From Scilla litardierei (Eukaryota > Streptophyta > Magnoliopsida > Asparagales > Asparagaceae): a DNA stretch of 64,000 nucleotides. The first letter of the stretch is position 1; each line of letters starts with the position of its first letter. The stretch spans positions 320,294,452 through 320,358,451 of the forward strand of contig CM061141.1 in the NCBI GenBank assembly GCA_030789695.1. The letters run 5' to 3'. Below are positions 51,931-63,175 of this stretch, in pieces. Under the pieces are notes generated by a model, which saw only the letters and a list, made by a program, of their open reading frames with translations, was not told the DNA's origin and ran no database searches. A program made the translations under genes and the position numbers.

Positions 51931-53616
51931 TACTTTGTAAATTTTTATGAGACATTAAAAATTTTAAAGGGTGTTTAAAGTTTATGTAAACTTTAGAAAA
52001 TTTTATTTTTTTTGAAAATTAAGAATTTTTCTTTAGTTACATAAAGTTAGAAATCTTTAAACTTTATTTGAAAGCTTCTAAAAAGGATTTCTAAAAGATT
52101 TTAAAAGAGTTTTAAAATTGTTTAAATATGTTAATAATAGAAATAATTTTATTTCATGAGATGTAATATAAAATTAATTTCTTTTACTACATAGATGTTT
52201 CTAAAATTTTTATGTGATATTTTAATTTTAGAAATGAGGTTAAAATTTTTTTAAGGCCTAGGTTTAAAATTATTAGATAATTTTGTACGACTTAGTTTTA
52301 TGCGATAAAATTTTTAATGAAGGCTTTAAAATTTTAATCTTTAATTTTAAGTGTTAAAATTTAGATTTGCATGTTTGTATTATATAGATATTTTTTAAAC
52401 TTGCAAATACCTTTTATATGTCACTAAAAATGAAACTTTCTTTTATGCGGATAAAGTTACTTTTCATTTCATGTTGTATAATGTATACACAAACCTTGTT
52501 AGGTTAGCCATTAAAACATGATAGTGACATGTTATGTTTAATAAAACAAAACAACATTGAACCTAATACCTGATTAGGGTAGTCCCCTTGTTTGTAAATC
52601 ATTTCATTAAATCGTTTAATTAATGATTTTCATAAAAGACAAAATGTTGAATTGTTTTATAAATCCTAATTAAATTGGGGTAGTAAGTTGAACGTAGAAC
52701 CTTATAGTTGATAAGGACTTAATAAAAGATGTTCAACCAATCTAAAAAATTTTGAATTTTTAGGATCCACTAGTTGATAAGGATTAACTAGTTCTTTTAA
52801 TTAAAAGCCATTTAGTTGTTTGGAAAACATAAGATTGATGACAACTCCTTCAATGGATCATGATGTCGGTCAATGTGCTTGGCTAAAGTTTTTGGACCGA
52901 CCTAGCTAGACTGGGTAACAAGTGGTCCTGGCTTAGTCAATTCCCTGGCCGCGTCCGCTGGACCGCAAGGAGTCGATTCATGACTATGTAAGTCCATCGA
53001 CTATACCTAAGTCAATACGATAATAATCTTGTTCAAGATAAATCGTAGCCCTCCTTGTTTTGAGAGTTGGCAACTGTAAGAAATATGTTCTGGTTGTTGA
53101 GCTACACTCAAGCCGTGACATGTCAATCTTATAGAAACCGATTTCTTGATTGACATCTTAACCTGACTGAAACTGTTGTCTCATCCCTCGAGCTTCGGCG
53201 TAAGTCTAACCAAGGATGTAGTCTAAGACCTGACCCAAACCGGCGCGTCGTGCATACACCGAGCAAAGGGGCAAGTCAGGCTAGACACGAAAACAAGGGT
53301 CCGACTAGGCTAGCCATTGTGATCCGGTTGAGCACACTCATGATCACAAATGACTAGGGGTAAAAATCGATAGGGAATCATAGTAAATATGATTGACGAC
53401 GAGTTCGTCTACCGACTGCAGAGTCGGACAACTTGTTGAGATACACTCAAGGTTGTCAGACTCAGGGTAGTCGGATCCCTCTCTCACAAATATTTTTTTT
53501 AATAAATTGTTTATTATTATGGCTTTAAATAAATTTAGTGGGAGAATATAGTTTTATTAAAACCATCAAAACTATACTACGAACATTTACTAACTATAGT
53601 ATCTATAAAATACAGA
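51931..53616 (+). other. Leader of element B (second part), non-coding
   Basis: AT-rich, with long T and A runs to about 52830, then more mixed sequence. No ORF above background and no RNA gene seen. The leader is long for a copia, as expected for this non-autonomous class. Confidence 0.6.
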
Positions 53617-54441
53617 ATGGATTCGGGACTTAGATACATGGTTGAGAAGAACGTGCTGGATGGAACGAACTACAAAGACTGGCTTAGGAACATCAAGTTG
53701 TTCCTTTCCCTAGCCGGAATAGGATACGTACTGTTCGAGGACGCTCCAGATAAACCGGATGAAGATTCGACCCACGAGGAAAAGGAAGCCTACAAATTGT
53801 ACCAGAGGGATGCAGAGAAGGCCAGGTGCCTTACTCTGGCTTCGATGACCAACGAGTTGCAGAGGAAGCATGAACATATGGATGTTCAAAGCATGCTCCT
53901 CAACGCACAAGAGTTGTATGGCAAGCGATCAAGAGCTGCCAAGTTCGAGGCCACTAGCAACCTCTGGGGCACCAAGATGGGGACGGAACCCGTACAAGAT
54001 CATGTTATCAAGATGATCGGGTACGTGGAGGACGCCGCCCAGTTAGGATTTGTCCTGGACAATGAGATGTCCACGGACATTATCCTAAAGTCTTTGACTC
54101 CCGATTTCAAGCCTTTTATAACTGGCTTTATAATGAACAGCCTTGAGACGGATCTTCCGGGTCTCCTCAATATGCTCCGGCAGTTTGAGGAGATTCATAA
54201 GAAGCCGGCTGCACTGGTTGTTGGCTCTGCTACTTCCGACCAGCCGAAAGGCAAAGGAAAGAAGAGGCAGGTCCCACAACCTGCGAAGGCTAAGAATGGG
54301 AAGAAGAAGAACAAAGGGGCCCCGTCGAAATCTGAGTGCTTCCATTGCCACAAGATTGGCCACTGGAAGAGGAACTGCAAGATCTATCTTGCAGAGAAGA
54401 AGAAGGGGCATACTGATGCCTCTACCTCAGGTACAAATTAA
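53617..54441 (+). CDS. Gag of element B, intact, the only protein encoded by B
   Basis: 274 codons from ATG at 53617. Begins MDSGLRYMVEKNVLDGTNYKDW then NIKLFLSLAGIGYVLFEDAP, the copia gag N-terminal domain (about 1-50). UBN2-like capsid region includes LTLASMTNELQRKHEHM, AQELYGKRSRAAKFEA, HVIKMIGYVEDAAQLGF and ILKSLTPDFKPFITGF (about 70-180). A strongly basic linker (KGKGKKRQ, KNGKKKNKG) precedes the zinc knuckle CFHCHKIGHWKRNC at about 246-259. It ends at a TAA with no pol behind it. Intact reading frame in an element lacking Pol suggests selection for Gag function or a very recent insertion. Packaging of B RNA by this Gag with Pol supplied in trans is inference. Confidence 0.93.
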   Translation: MDSGLRYMVEKNVLDGTNYKDWLRNIKLFLSLAGIGYVLFEDAPDKPDEDSTHEEKEAYKLYQRDAEKARCLTLASMTNELQRKHEHMDVQSMLLNAQELYGKRSRAAKFEATSNLWGTKMGTEPVQDHVIKMIGYVEDAAQLGFVLDNEMSTDIILKSLTPDFKPFITGFIMNSLETDLPGLLNMLRQFEEIHKKPAALVVGSATSDQPKGKGKKRQVPQPAKAKNGKKKNKGAPSKSECFHCHKIGHWKRNCKIYLAEKKKGHTDASTSGTN

Positions 54442-55670
54442 AATTCAATTAAATACAATTATTTCCATTCATATAGTATGAGATACTTATAGACATCTGT
54501 GTACTGTATACAGGTGGCTGATAAGAACTGGAGATTGGAGACGTACGGAGATCGGTCGGCAATCAAAGCAACAGTTGCTGCTGGGACCGCTCAAAGACTT
54601 CTGGAGACGATGATCGTGATGGAGATGATATTTTTCTTATTTGAATAAAATGTATCATCTTTAAGGATCGAAAACAATGAATGAGTGCTTTGCACTCAAG
54701 GTTTATTTTTGATAAACAAATTAAGGTTCCTTTTATGAACCCGTTGTTTTGGAATGGATGTCTCGGTTGTTGCAATTGAAATTGAATTGGCTTAAAATTC
54801 TGTGGATGTGACTTGTCTGTGATGGTTGCGTATATTTTCGAATAATGGTGTATAGCTTCGATAATATTGTTTTTGAAGCTGACTAAATATCTGAAGTCAA
54901 TCAGTAGTTAAGTATAAGTTCCAGGGGACGTATAAATTGTGTGCGATCACAACAATACGCAAATCAAGATTAACTCGTGATTATCTGCATTTAGTTATTA
55001 AAAGAGTTAATACTAAATGTGGTTAAAGGAATTTGTACAGTGTAGAACGTTTTGATTGAACGAGTCAATGTCAAGATTCCTTAAAATGATCTTGACTTGA
55101 CTCATTCGTCAAACCAAATCTGACACTTGTACATTCCATCTAAGGCACTTACCAAATGGTTATTTTACTCATAAATCTAAATATGATTTAGATATTATGT
55201 TGAAGAAATTTGACCAGGTAATTCTTAAAGTCAGTGGGAGCGTATTAATATACTTAGTTCCGTTTTTCGGACTAAGTAAAAAGGATTTTTCACTTTAATG
55301 AATCTTCTATATAAATCATTAAGTCAAAATTGTTTTGATTTAATAGTATATATATAGAGACTTAGGGTGTCAAATATGTAATTGACATATTGACAGAATA
55401 AAGTGAAGTGAGCTAGAACTGACTTACGGAAATGTTAGACCCCACATCTAAATCGTATAAGCCAACTGTTAGCTATACAAAGTTAGGAAAATTGATCCAA
55501 ATCATTTTTCCAAAGGATCAACCCTGTGTGATCAAGAGATGTAATTTCAATCCATTAAAATTCGTTGTAGATACTTATTAGTAGAACCACTCTTAGGTTT
55601 GCCATATCAAATGTCAAAGTGACTGATATGCTACAACGGCATGAGATACCGAGATAAATAGCCTAAGTAC
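54442..55670 (+). other. Non-coding 3' internal region of element B
   Basis: No ORF and no pol motif in any frame that I can see. In copias with pol, protease would begin here, so pol was deleted or never present in this family. Confidence 0.7.
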
Positions 55671-55680
55671 AAGTGGGAGA
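55671..55680 (+). other. Polypurine tract of element B
   Basis: AAGTGGGAGA directly before the 3' LTR. Confidence 0.9.
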
Positions 55681-58206
55681 TGTAGGAAGATATGTGCCCA
55701 TAAGGCAATTTATCTTGATTATACGTCTTGTTCATACCGTATATGGTACGTATTATTCTAAGTATAAATCATTTGTATTAATATACTTAGATAATACCCA
55801 TAGACTTAGACTTAGGTCCTTACATATCTAGATGAGATCTCGATTATGAGTAAGTAAGAGACCGAATAGAAACGTAAGTCTAAAACGGTTCGTGATCGTA
55901 GATGTGTCGAGAACTGGATATCGACACATCGGATAGATCACTGTCTCTTCGTCTTACCTTCGGGTAATGATGATCTCATAGTCATTCGACTTGCTGAAGT
56001 CGGAGACGAGACACAGGTGCTCATTGGAGAATGAGTTCACTGAACGACCAAGTTAGAGTTATTAAATGGTTAACTTTAATGAACTGTCTTTAATAACTCT
56101 AGGGTGATGATAGGTTAGTTGATCCTTAAGACCTGAAGTCATCTGTATAAACCTGTGAACGGACGGTGTAGCTTAGACCCATGATCTAGCTTCGAGGACC
56201 AGTCCTGATGAAAGATCTTAGGTTGGGTTGCACCAGAAGCTCTCTAGGTGAGTAAGTGACTAAGATGGGATTCGTCACTTCCATTAAAGGGAAGTTAGTG
56301 TTATAGGCTCAGTACGGTCTTTATGTTAATCCTCAGCCGGGGTACGTTGCAAGTTGTACAACGTGTATACAATAAAGACCGCCGTATACTGACCAATGTT
56401 GCCTAATAGGGTTGACAGAAAACCATACCCTAGGCCAACATCAAACACAGTCTTGACGAAGGGATTTTAGCTAACGGAATTCATCTCTGACACAGCCAAT
56501 GCAAACCCTATGACACTTTTGTCAAAGGGTCGATCACGTTATGATGACTCTGAAACAGGGACGACAGCTACTGCTCGTAGTGACCGTCGTCTAGGGGTTT
56601 CGAGCCCCAACCTGTAGTAAGGTCAGGCTGTAGGGTCTCACACCGAGTAGTATTCGTGTCTTAGTAATAGGAATATAGAATAGAGAGAAATATCATTTGA
56701 TGATATTCACAAGCTGAGTTGTGAAAGTTAGTCGCATTAGCAATAGGGACACAACGTTGCATTAGATGCTAACTTTGACTAAACGTGTTGTAAATTAGTT
56801 GCAACGAATTTAGTAGGAACAAACTTGTTGGAAAAGGTTACCTGGATGACGGGATCGTCCCGGTCTAAACACAGGTTCAAACCGCGTCCAAATCGGAGCT
56901 CAAACGAGCCCAGAAACGTAGAAAGAGTTCAAGGGGAAGTGGGTTAGACCCACTGGGCCAAAAAGGCCCATGTGCAAAGGCAAACGGGCGTGACCCGCTG
57001 CAGCAGCGGGCATGGCCCGCTGTGTGCAGCGGGCGGGCGCCCGCTGCACAGCGGGCGTGGCCCGCTGCTGCAGCGGGCGTGGCCCGCTGCACAGCGGGCC
57101 AGCGCCCGCTGCAGCGGCCCGCTGCAGCGGGCATGCCCGCTGGCAGCGGGCGGCCCTGCTGCAGCGGGCAGCGCCCGGGCAGCCCGCCCGCTGCAGCAGC
57201 GGGCGGGCGGCCCGCCCTTGCCCCCTTGGGCGGGCGCGCCCGCTAAGTCTAGCGGGCGCGCCCGCAACTTAAGTCAATTAGGTTTTTTTTTGAAAAACCC
57301 TAATGACGGCTACGAATTTTGTGAAAATTGCTAAACTTTGAGCAATTGTTTGAGGGGTCAAACGAAGTCGAAATTCGTCACCGTCAGTTCCTACGCGTTC
57401 ACCATTCCAAGCTTTTCTGATTGATAGCTTGTTTGGTGTCTGAAGTTTAGTATGCGAGGAGAATTAATTAGTTAAAGTTTGACTTTGTGAAAGGCTAACT
57501 TTAAAATTGAAATTAAGCCAAATGACTTAATTCAATTTTTTCTCTTCATGTGGATTGTCCCACATTGCCCGCAACAAGAGGGTGAGTGCTCACTCCCTAT
57601 ATAAATAGGGGTGCACTCTCCTCGTTGAAACACACACCAGTCAACGATCGGGTAGCTCCAGATTTTTAGAGCAAGCTCGATCCGCGACTAATCTCTCTCT
57701 CTATTTTCTTATTCTCCGGAGTAGTCCTAGCACGACTACGAAGGGGGTTTGGATCTGATCTGGACGTCTAAGACGCGGGTTTCTTCTCAAGTGAAACTTT
57801 CTACCGCGTGTGATCGGCTCGAAGGCGAAAGCGGCTCGGGCGGATCGGTGCGAGGGTGCGAGGCGGCTCAGGGAGATCGGGTCAACGCGGCTCGGCTACG
57901 AGGAGCTTCTCAAGACGGTGCGGTACATCTTGCCTGCTCCAGGGCCAAGATTCCGGGTATGTGGTTAAGCGTTTTCTAGCGTAGTTTTTAATTAGTCGCT
58001 TAGTGTAGATCCTTCTTGGAGTGGTCAGACCCACTCCAAGTCGGCATAGATCGGGCTAGGTTCTGGCTCCCCAGAGCCTAGCTAAATAGTTTAGCTAGTG
58101 TAGAAATATGATTTCTGTTTTTCCGCTGCGCTTTTGTGCCTCCGTGGTCCGTCCGACTTAGGACGGATACGGATCCGAGCTCTGGGGGTCCGCCAAAACC
58201 CCAACA
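55681..58206 (+). repeat. 3' LTR of element B
   Basis: 2526 bp. Nearly identical to 43177-45590 except for the expanded GC array at 56985-57265. Confidence 0.95.
56985..57265. repeat. GC-rich palindromic array in 3' LTR of B (expanded)
   Basis: Same words as 44480-44650 but about 110 bp longer, with extra GCCCGCTGCACAGCGGGC units. Confidence 0.9.
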
Positions 58207-58211
58207 CAAGC

Positions 58212-59014
58212 TGCATCGGAGAATAAGATTGACTCACTGACAGTCGTAATCTTATTAACGATGCAGCGTGCAAGATGGCATGTCCCCATGCATTTACCGG
58301 CAACTGGCATTGCATCAACAATGGACGAGCAATCCATTGTAGTCTCTTTATAAGAGATTCGGCTAACTCGTTCTGGGTATGAACATGAGCTACAGGATGT
58401 TCAACTTCTATGTCGGTTGATTGTCAGTAGTCTAGGAAGACTTGTGATGTGAATTCTCCAGTGTTGTTCAGACGCAGTTTCTTGATATGGTTATCTGGAA
58501 AATGTGTCCGCAACTTTATGATTTATGCCAGTAGCTTTGTAAAGGCTACATTGCGGGTGGACAGGAGGCACACATACGACCATTTGGAAGATGCAACAAT
58601 CAGTACCATATAGTACCGAAATGGTCCACTTGTTGGGTGAATAGGCTCGCAAATGTCTCCATTTATTCTCTCTAGGAAGCTCGGAGACTCAGAGTCCACC
58701 TTCAGGGGGGATGGTCTCGTAATCAATTTCCCTTTGTGACAAGGGGGACAAGGAGATGCGCCCTTTCGAAGTAGCTTCAGGCTTTTCGAATTAATTTCAC
58801 GGGATTGGGATATGATGCGGCGCATCATATTCCTTCCAGGGTGTCCTAGTCGATTGTGCCAGAGTTGGAATTCTGGTTGATGGTCGCACTTCTGGTGCTC
58901 GAGTGTGTTTGCTTCCATTTCTCTTATCCTTGTATGGTAGAAACCCGACGGGAGTCCCTCAAAACGCTCGACGGTGGTTTTAGCACCGTTTCTATGAGAC
59001 GTTACATACAAGAA
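58212..59014 (-). pseudogene. Integrase N-terminal and core part of copia A
   Basis: The main frame (59011-58523) covers the end of the protease region (VERFEGLPSGFYHTRI), LWHNRLGHPGRNMMRR and CPPCHKGKLITRPS (zinc-binding), INGDICEPIHPTSGPFRYYMVLI (first catalytic Asp in the D of GDI), and CLLSTRNVAFTKLLA, then a stop. The rest of the core (58520-58212) is present in broken frames, ending in the region of MQCQLPVNAWGHAILHAASLIR (58315-58250). It continues past B at 43171. Confidence 0.88.
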
Positions 59015-59299
59015 TTATCTGTTTTGTTTACTCACCGTCTCAAGGTGGTATCCGTTTAAATGGATATCTTTAAAGCTTAACAGATTTCTATGAGAGCTAG
59101 GGGAGAAAAGCGCATCTTTTATTAGTAGTTGTGTTTTGTTGGGGAGCATAAAATGGGCTTTCCCTGATCCTTCAATAATTCTTGATGGACCAGATATTGT
59201 ATTCACGGTTCCATCGTATTTGTCGATGCTTTTAAAAAAGCAGATGTCTTGAAGGATCGTGTGCATAGAGGCACTGTCCACTAGGCATTTATAATCCAT
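59015..59299 (-). pseudogene. Protease region of copia A
   Basis: MDYKCLVDSASMHTILQD carries the same D-S-A active-site variant as C, followed by NTISGPSRIIEGSGKAHFMLP and SFKDIHLNGYHLETVS. Frame closes at 59015 with a shift relative to the following segment. The pol ATG at 59299 directly follows TTAAAATTAG. Confidence 0.87.
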
Positions 59300-59459
59300 C
59301 TAATTTTAAGAGAGAAACATCGCAGTATAAGGCACAAGAAAAGATATACTAGTAATAATTATTTAATGTCTGAAAAGTTCATCCAACATGCTAGAAATCA
59401 AATAAGCAGATTGTAAATTGTTTTTCAAAAATTACAATGCATAGAAAGTAGATAATGCC
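59300..59459 (-). other. Gag/pol spacer of copia A, intron-like
   Basis: About 160 bp, AT-rich, ending in a pyrimidine run TTTCTCTCTTAAAATTAG before the pol ATG. Compare the spacer at 49672-49801 of C. Confidence 0.7.
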
Positions 59460-60413
59460 TCAGTCGAGCAAGTCATCGTTGGAGAAGTCCTCAACGATGA
59501 ACCTGATTGGTGCCAGGTCTTCTTGTTCCACCAGGTTTGTCTCAACTCGCTTCTGGCTTGCTTTGTACAAGTCCTGTAGGTGGCGAGGAGTCCGACAATT
59601 CATGGACCAGTGTCCAGTCATGTCATACATGTGGCACTTATCTTCCCAGTCTTTTCTGGGGCAGATGTCTGGCCATCGTCCTTTCTCTTCCACACATTTT
59701 TCTTCTCTCTCATTGTTGGTTCTTGGAAGGGGTCCTCTAGCCTGCTTCTTCATTGCCTTACCCTTCTGGGGTTTGCCTTTGAAGTTGCTCCTCTTCTTCT
59801 GGGAGGAGCTGTGATGTGCTTCAGGTGCGGGAGCAGTGCCGGTAGGGCGTGTGTTATGGGTGGCCAGAAGGAGGTCTCTATTCTGCTCTGCCATCAGAAG
59901 GCCTGAGAGAAGCTCTGAGTATTTCGTGAACTGTCGTTCATGATACTATTGCATTAGTATAACATCCTTCTTATGGAAGGATGTATATGTCTTCTCTAAC
60001 ATGCGCTCCTCCGTCACCTTCTCACCACACAACTTCTGACGCGAGGTGATACTAAAAAGTGCCGAGTTGTACTCGGAAATAGACTTAAAGTCTTGGAGAC
60101 TGAGGTTCTCCCATTTATATCGCGCTCGGGAAAGTATAACATCTCTTTGATGTTTATACCTATCCTCGAGGGTGGTCCATAACTCATAAGAGTCTTCCAT
60201 CGTGAGGTACTCGGCCTTCAGGGTCTGATCGATATGGCGTCTGATATAGATAATTGCTTTCTCTTTGTCTATATCAGAAACCTTATCGCCTACAGTGATG
60301 GCATGGCTCAGTCTCTGTGCACGCAGATGGAATTTTATGTCCAACTGCCAGCTTAAATAGTTATTGCCTGTAGCATCCAATACGTCAAAATCGACACTCG
60401 CAATTTTTGCCAT
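59460..60413 (-). pseudogene. Gag of copia A, one stop
   Basis: Starts MAKIASVDFDVLDATGNNYL at 60413. Conserved with C gag: KAIIYIRRHIDQTLKAEYL, WTTLEDRYKHQ and MLEKTYTSFHKKDVILMQ, at which point a TAG (near 59946) interrupts where C continues QYRERNFMKF. The second segment (59894-59460) carries the basic tail, the zinc knuckle CHMYDMTGHWSMNC (second Cys replaced by Tyr, so the knuckle is damaged), and the end NDDLLD. It lacks the Ala/Ser/Thr-rich insert of C. Confidence 0.9.
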
Positions 60414-60881
60414 TATCTCTCTAGCATGTTTAAAAATAAGCAATAATTAGATTTTTTTAAAAAAAATAAATAATTAAGCATTTCAGACATAGATATCTGC
60501 TGCGTGGATCGGCTAATCACCATATTAATTACAGTCCATATAGTCCCAAAAAGAATGAAAGTACAACTCGGAAACCCCCGTGAGGCCCCTATTCTTCTGG
60601 AATGGATCTTCATCTTCCTGAGGTGTCCGTCGGTCTTGTAATTTTACAAAAATATCCTCACTACATTTTTCTCTCAAGAAAGAAAAGAATGCAAGGGAAA
60701 TAATGGTGATAACTAGCCGATCCAAAACCACAGCAAATATAAACATTCGTCGCAGGCAGAAAAAATATAGCAGGCATTTAATCATCAGAGTCAGTTTAGT
60801 CATTACAGGCAATTAATCATCGCAGGCAGTTTATAATGGAAATGAAAATTTTTTCGTTTAATAATTATTGGACCACTGGGC

Positions 60882-60925
60882 AACGTCATACACCGTTAGG
60901 TTAGTTGACTAACGGCAGAGCGGTC
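60882..60925 (-). other. Conserved 44-nt leader hairpin block (A copy)
   Basis: Identical to 51125-51168. Stem 60893-60899 with 60909-60915. Confidence 0.7.
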
Positions 60926-61149
60926 GCATGATCTTCCTAATTATTAAACGATGATAATCAGATAATCCAACCAAAATGCGATGAATTAAAAACGTGTAAT
61001 TTATCCAAATTTTTAACGAAAAAAGAAATCGTAATTAAATCTGAAAATAGATCGAAAAATAGAAATTTTTGTGGTCAAACCCTAGTTAGGGTTTTTGGTC
61101 GCGTGAGTTGCCGCTTCTGGCAGCTAGGGTTTCCGGACACGCTCGCGCA

Positions 61150-61475
61150 CGGGGGGGACCGCTGCAGGCGACGGGGCCCGTCCGCCGCTGCCGGCGGCGA
61201 CGCTGGGGTGGGGTGGGGTCCGTCGCTGTGGGTGACGGTAGGACCACCGCTTCAGGCAGCGGGATCTGCCCGCCGCTTCCAGCGGCAGGGTCACCCGCCG
61301 CTTCAGCGGCGGGATCTGCCCGCCGCTGCGAGCGGCAGGGTCAGCCCGTCGCTTCCAGCGACGGGATCTGCCCGCCGTTCCAGCGGCGGGGTCAGCCCGC
61401 CGTTCCAGCGGCGGGATCTGCCCGCCGCTGCGAGCGGCGGGGGTCGCCGCCGCTGCGAGCGGCGGTGGCGATGCT
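61150..61475. repeat. GC-rich array of short hairpins with paired changes
   Basis: About ten units of the form CCGCCGCTTCCAGCGGCGG separated by GATCTGC or GTCAGC. One unit is CGTCGCTTCCAGCGACGG, where both stem sides changed together. Confidence 0.8.
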
Positions 61476-61840
61476 TGGGATGGGGGGTTCGCGTGACGGC
61501 TTCCGGCCGCGTAGCGAAGAAGAATCTCCCTAGGGTTTAATGGTTTTTGGGGAAGAAGATAAAAATCCGATTTTTATTGGAAAAATCCATTTTTAATCTT
61601 CAAAAAAATCGTTTTTATTGTAAAAAGTTGATTTTTAACAATAAAAACGTTGATTTTTCAATAAACAATCGATCCAAGTATTTGGATCTAGACATATGCG
61701 CATACGAATTTAGATCTAGGGAAAAGAATTACCTTTAGATCCTATCCGCCGGATCTAGCGATGTTCGGTGAAGGAAGCCCGTTCGCGTCGCGTTCGTCCG
61801 TCAGCAGAGATTCGGCTCAGCCTCGAGCGTGCTGATAACG

Positions 61841-61952
61841 TGTTGTAAACTTGGTGGCTACGGAATCCGTAGCCATCTATTTATAGCAATATGGTTACTT
61901 AATGGGTGGATTCCCAATAACAAGTTGGGCCTCCAAAAGCCCGTTTATAACA
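61841..61952 (-). repeat. 5' LTR of copia A
   Basis: 112 bp; minus strand has TATAAATAG (61877-61885) as a possible TATA box. Followed by CTTTT at 61953. Confidence 0.92.
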
Positions 61953-61957
61953 CTTTT

Positions 61958-63175
61958 ATATTATTTTAACAGCTATCAACTGGAAACATTGAAATTGTGG
62001 TTGATGCAGGTGTGTATATAGTAGTGTAGGAGGGTGTGAATATAGATGCCAGATTGTCGTTGAAGATGGTGTGTATGTGATGGTATAAGATGGTATGAAA
62101 TTAGAGAATTGAAGTTGTGCATGAAGTGGCCAGGGTTACCAACCCCGGCCATTTTGGTCTACTCATGTCACATCAAGCCAGAAAGTAGCTAGCTCTTTGG
62201 TGGGCAATAGAAAAAAGGCTGAGGTTGGCAACCCTCGTCAATTCAAAATCATCAGGGTTGCAACTCAGGCCAAATCGAATGTCTGCTAGCTCAACGTGGA
62301 ATCACCATCATCATGTTGGTGTAGCAAAGGTTAGTTGATTTTGGTAAATATGTTTCAATTTGATCGATTTTCGTAATTATTTTTATTTTTTGGGTTTTTT
62401 TTCCGACATTTGGTCATGCCAATATGAGTATTTTACACGAGTCTGTATTCTAAGGTTGAAGTGTCAGTGCAATCTTGAATTTCTTGCTCTCGACCACATT
62501 GTTCATGCCATAGAACTCATGCATGGTCGACTCTGGTACACAATACAATCTCCACAAAATTGATGCTCATCTCCTAGCTTACACACAAAACGCACATGCC
62601 ATAGGGTTTTCCGGCTTCTTTCGATTCCATGAGAACTCCGAAGTTTCTGGGACGAGATCAGTACATGATAGATGACCTCCCGGAAAGTCCTCGTGTTTTC
62701 CTGATCCATGTGCCCTTTCTATCGCTGTGTGAGTTCAAGTGTTCTTTACTGCTTTCCGATGCAAAAAAAAACTAAAAGCACATACTGCAAACTTGGTCTC
62801 AAAAGAAGTTGAATTCGCCCATTCGTTTCAACCTTTTCCGGTCCGATTCCTCACAACCGCTTGTACGGCAAAAGCCTCGGCCGCCAGCTTTTGCTGGACT
62901 TTCTGTCCATCTAATTCAAATCTTAATGTAGCTAAAAAAGAGGTTGCGGCCCACTATTTGCACCCCCCAAATCCTGTCTTCTACTCCTCTAACTCGCCCC
63001 CACTCTCCCTTGTCATATTCCCTGGAGTCATCTGGTCCTCCTTTCGCTTGCCCTTTCTCTTCATCTCAACCTCATCGTTATTAGTTATTACCACCCCACG
63101 ATTCTTTAAACCACACGCTTGAACTCCCTTTAAATTCCGCTGCTACCGAATCATCATTCTCATCCATCATCCGCA
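61958..63175. other. Upstream region of the GA 3-oxidase gene
   Basis: No ORF supported. 62120-62275 holds three short near-palindromes around GGTTGGCAACC/GGTTACCAACC. The last 200 bp is C/T-rich, ending in CATCATCCGCA before the ATG. I could not place a convincing TATA box. Copia A lies about 1.2 kb upstream of the start codon, so promoter elements farther out have been displaced by 21.5 kb. Confidence 0.5.

Larger units (their letters stand above)
43177..58206 (+). mobile_element. Element B: TR-GAG-like non-autonomous copia with long LTRs
   Basis: LTRs 43177-45590 (2414 bp) and 55681-58206 (2526 bp), primer site at 45592, polypurine tract at 55671-55680, duplication CAAGC. The interior (about 4 kb after removing C) encodes only a Gag at 53617-54441; I see no protease, integrase, RT or RNase H motif. 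An element with LTRs, primer and polypurine sites, and Gag but no Pol matches the TR-GAG class described in plants. It would need Pol from another copia. LTRs differ at about 15 sites by eye outside the GC array, so it is recent. Confidence 0.85.
60414..61840 (-). other. Leader of copia A with conserved hairpin and GC hairpin array
   Basis: About 1.4 kb of leader. 60882-60925 is the 44-nt block identical to C. 61150-61475 is a GC-rich array of small hairpins. The remainder is AT-rich with no ORF I accept. Confidence 0.75.
40430..61952 (-). mobile_element. Copia A: outermost Ty1/copia of a three-level nest, minus strand
   Basis: LTRs of only 112 bp (40430-40541 and 61841-61952) differing at about 7 positions by eye, with duplication CTTTT. 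On the minus strand: 5' LTR at right, primer-site candidate, long leader with a GC hairpin array, gag (60413-59460), protease, integrase (cut at 58207 by B), RT, RNase H, 3' region and 3' LTR. Its own sequence totals about 6.5 kb; the other 15 kb is B plus C. Stops and shifts in gag and pol make it inactive. Pol is closely related to C, so A and C belong to one lineage, the D-S-A protease type. Confidence 0.9.

Noticed and set aside
61103..61540. Two overlapping ORFs of about 140 codons in the copia A leader
   Set aside because: Low-complexity frames through the GC hairpin array, in the wrong orientation for the element.
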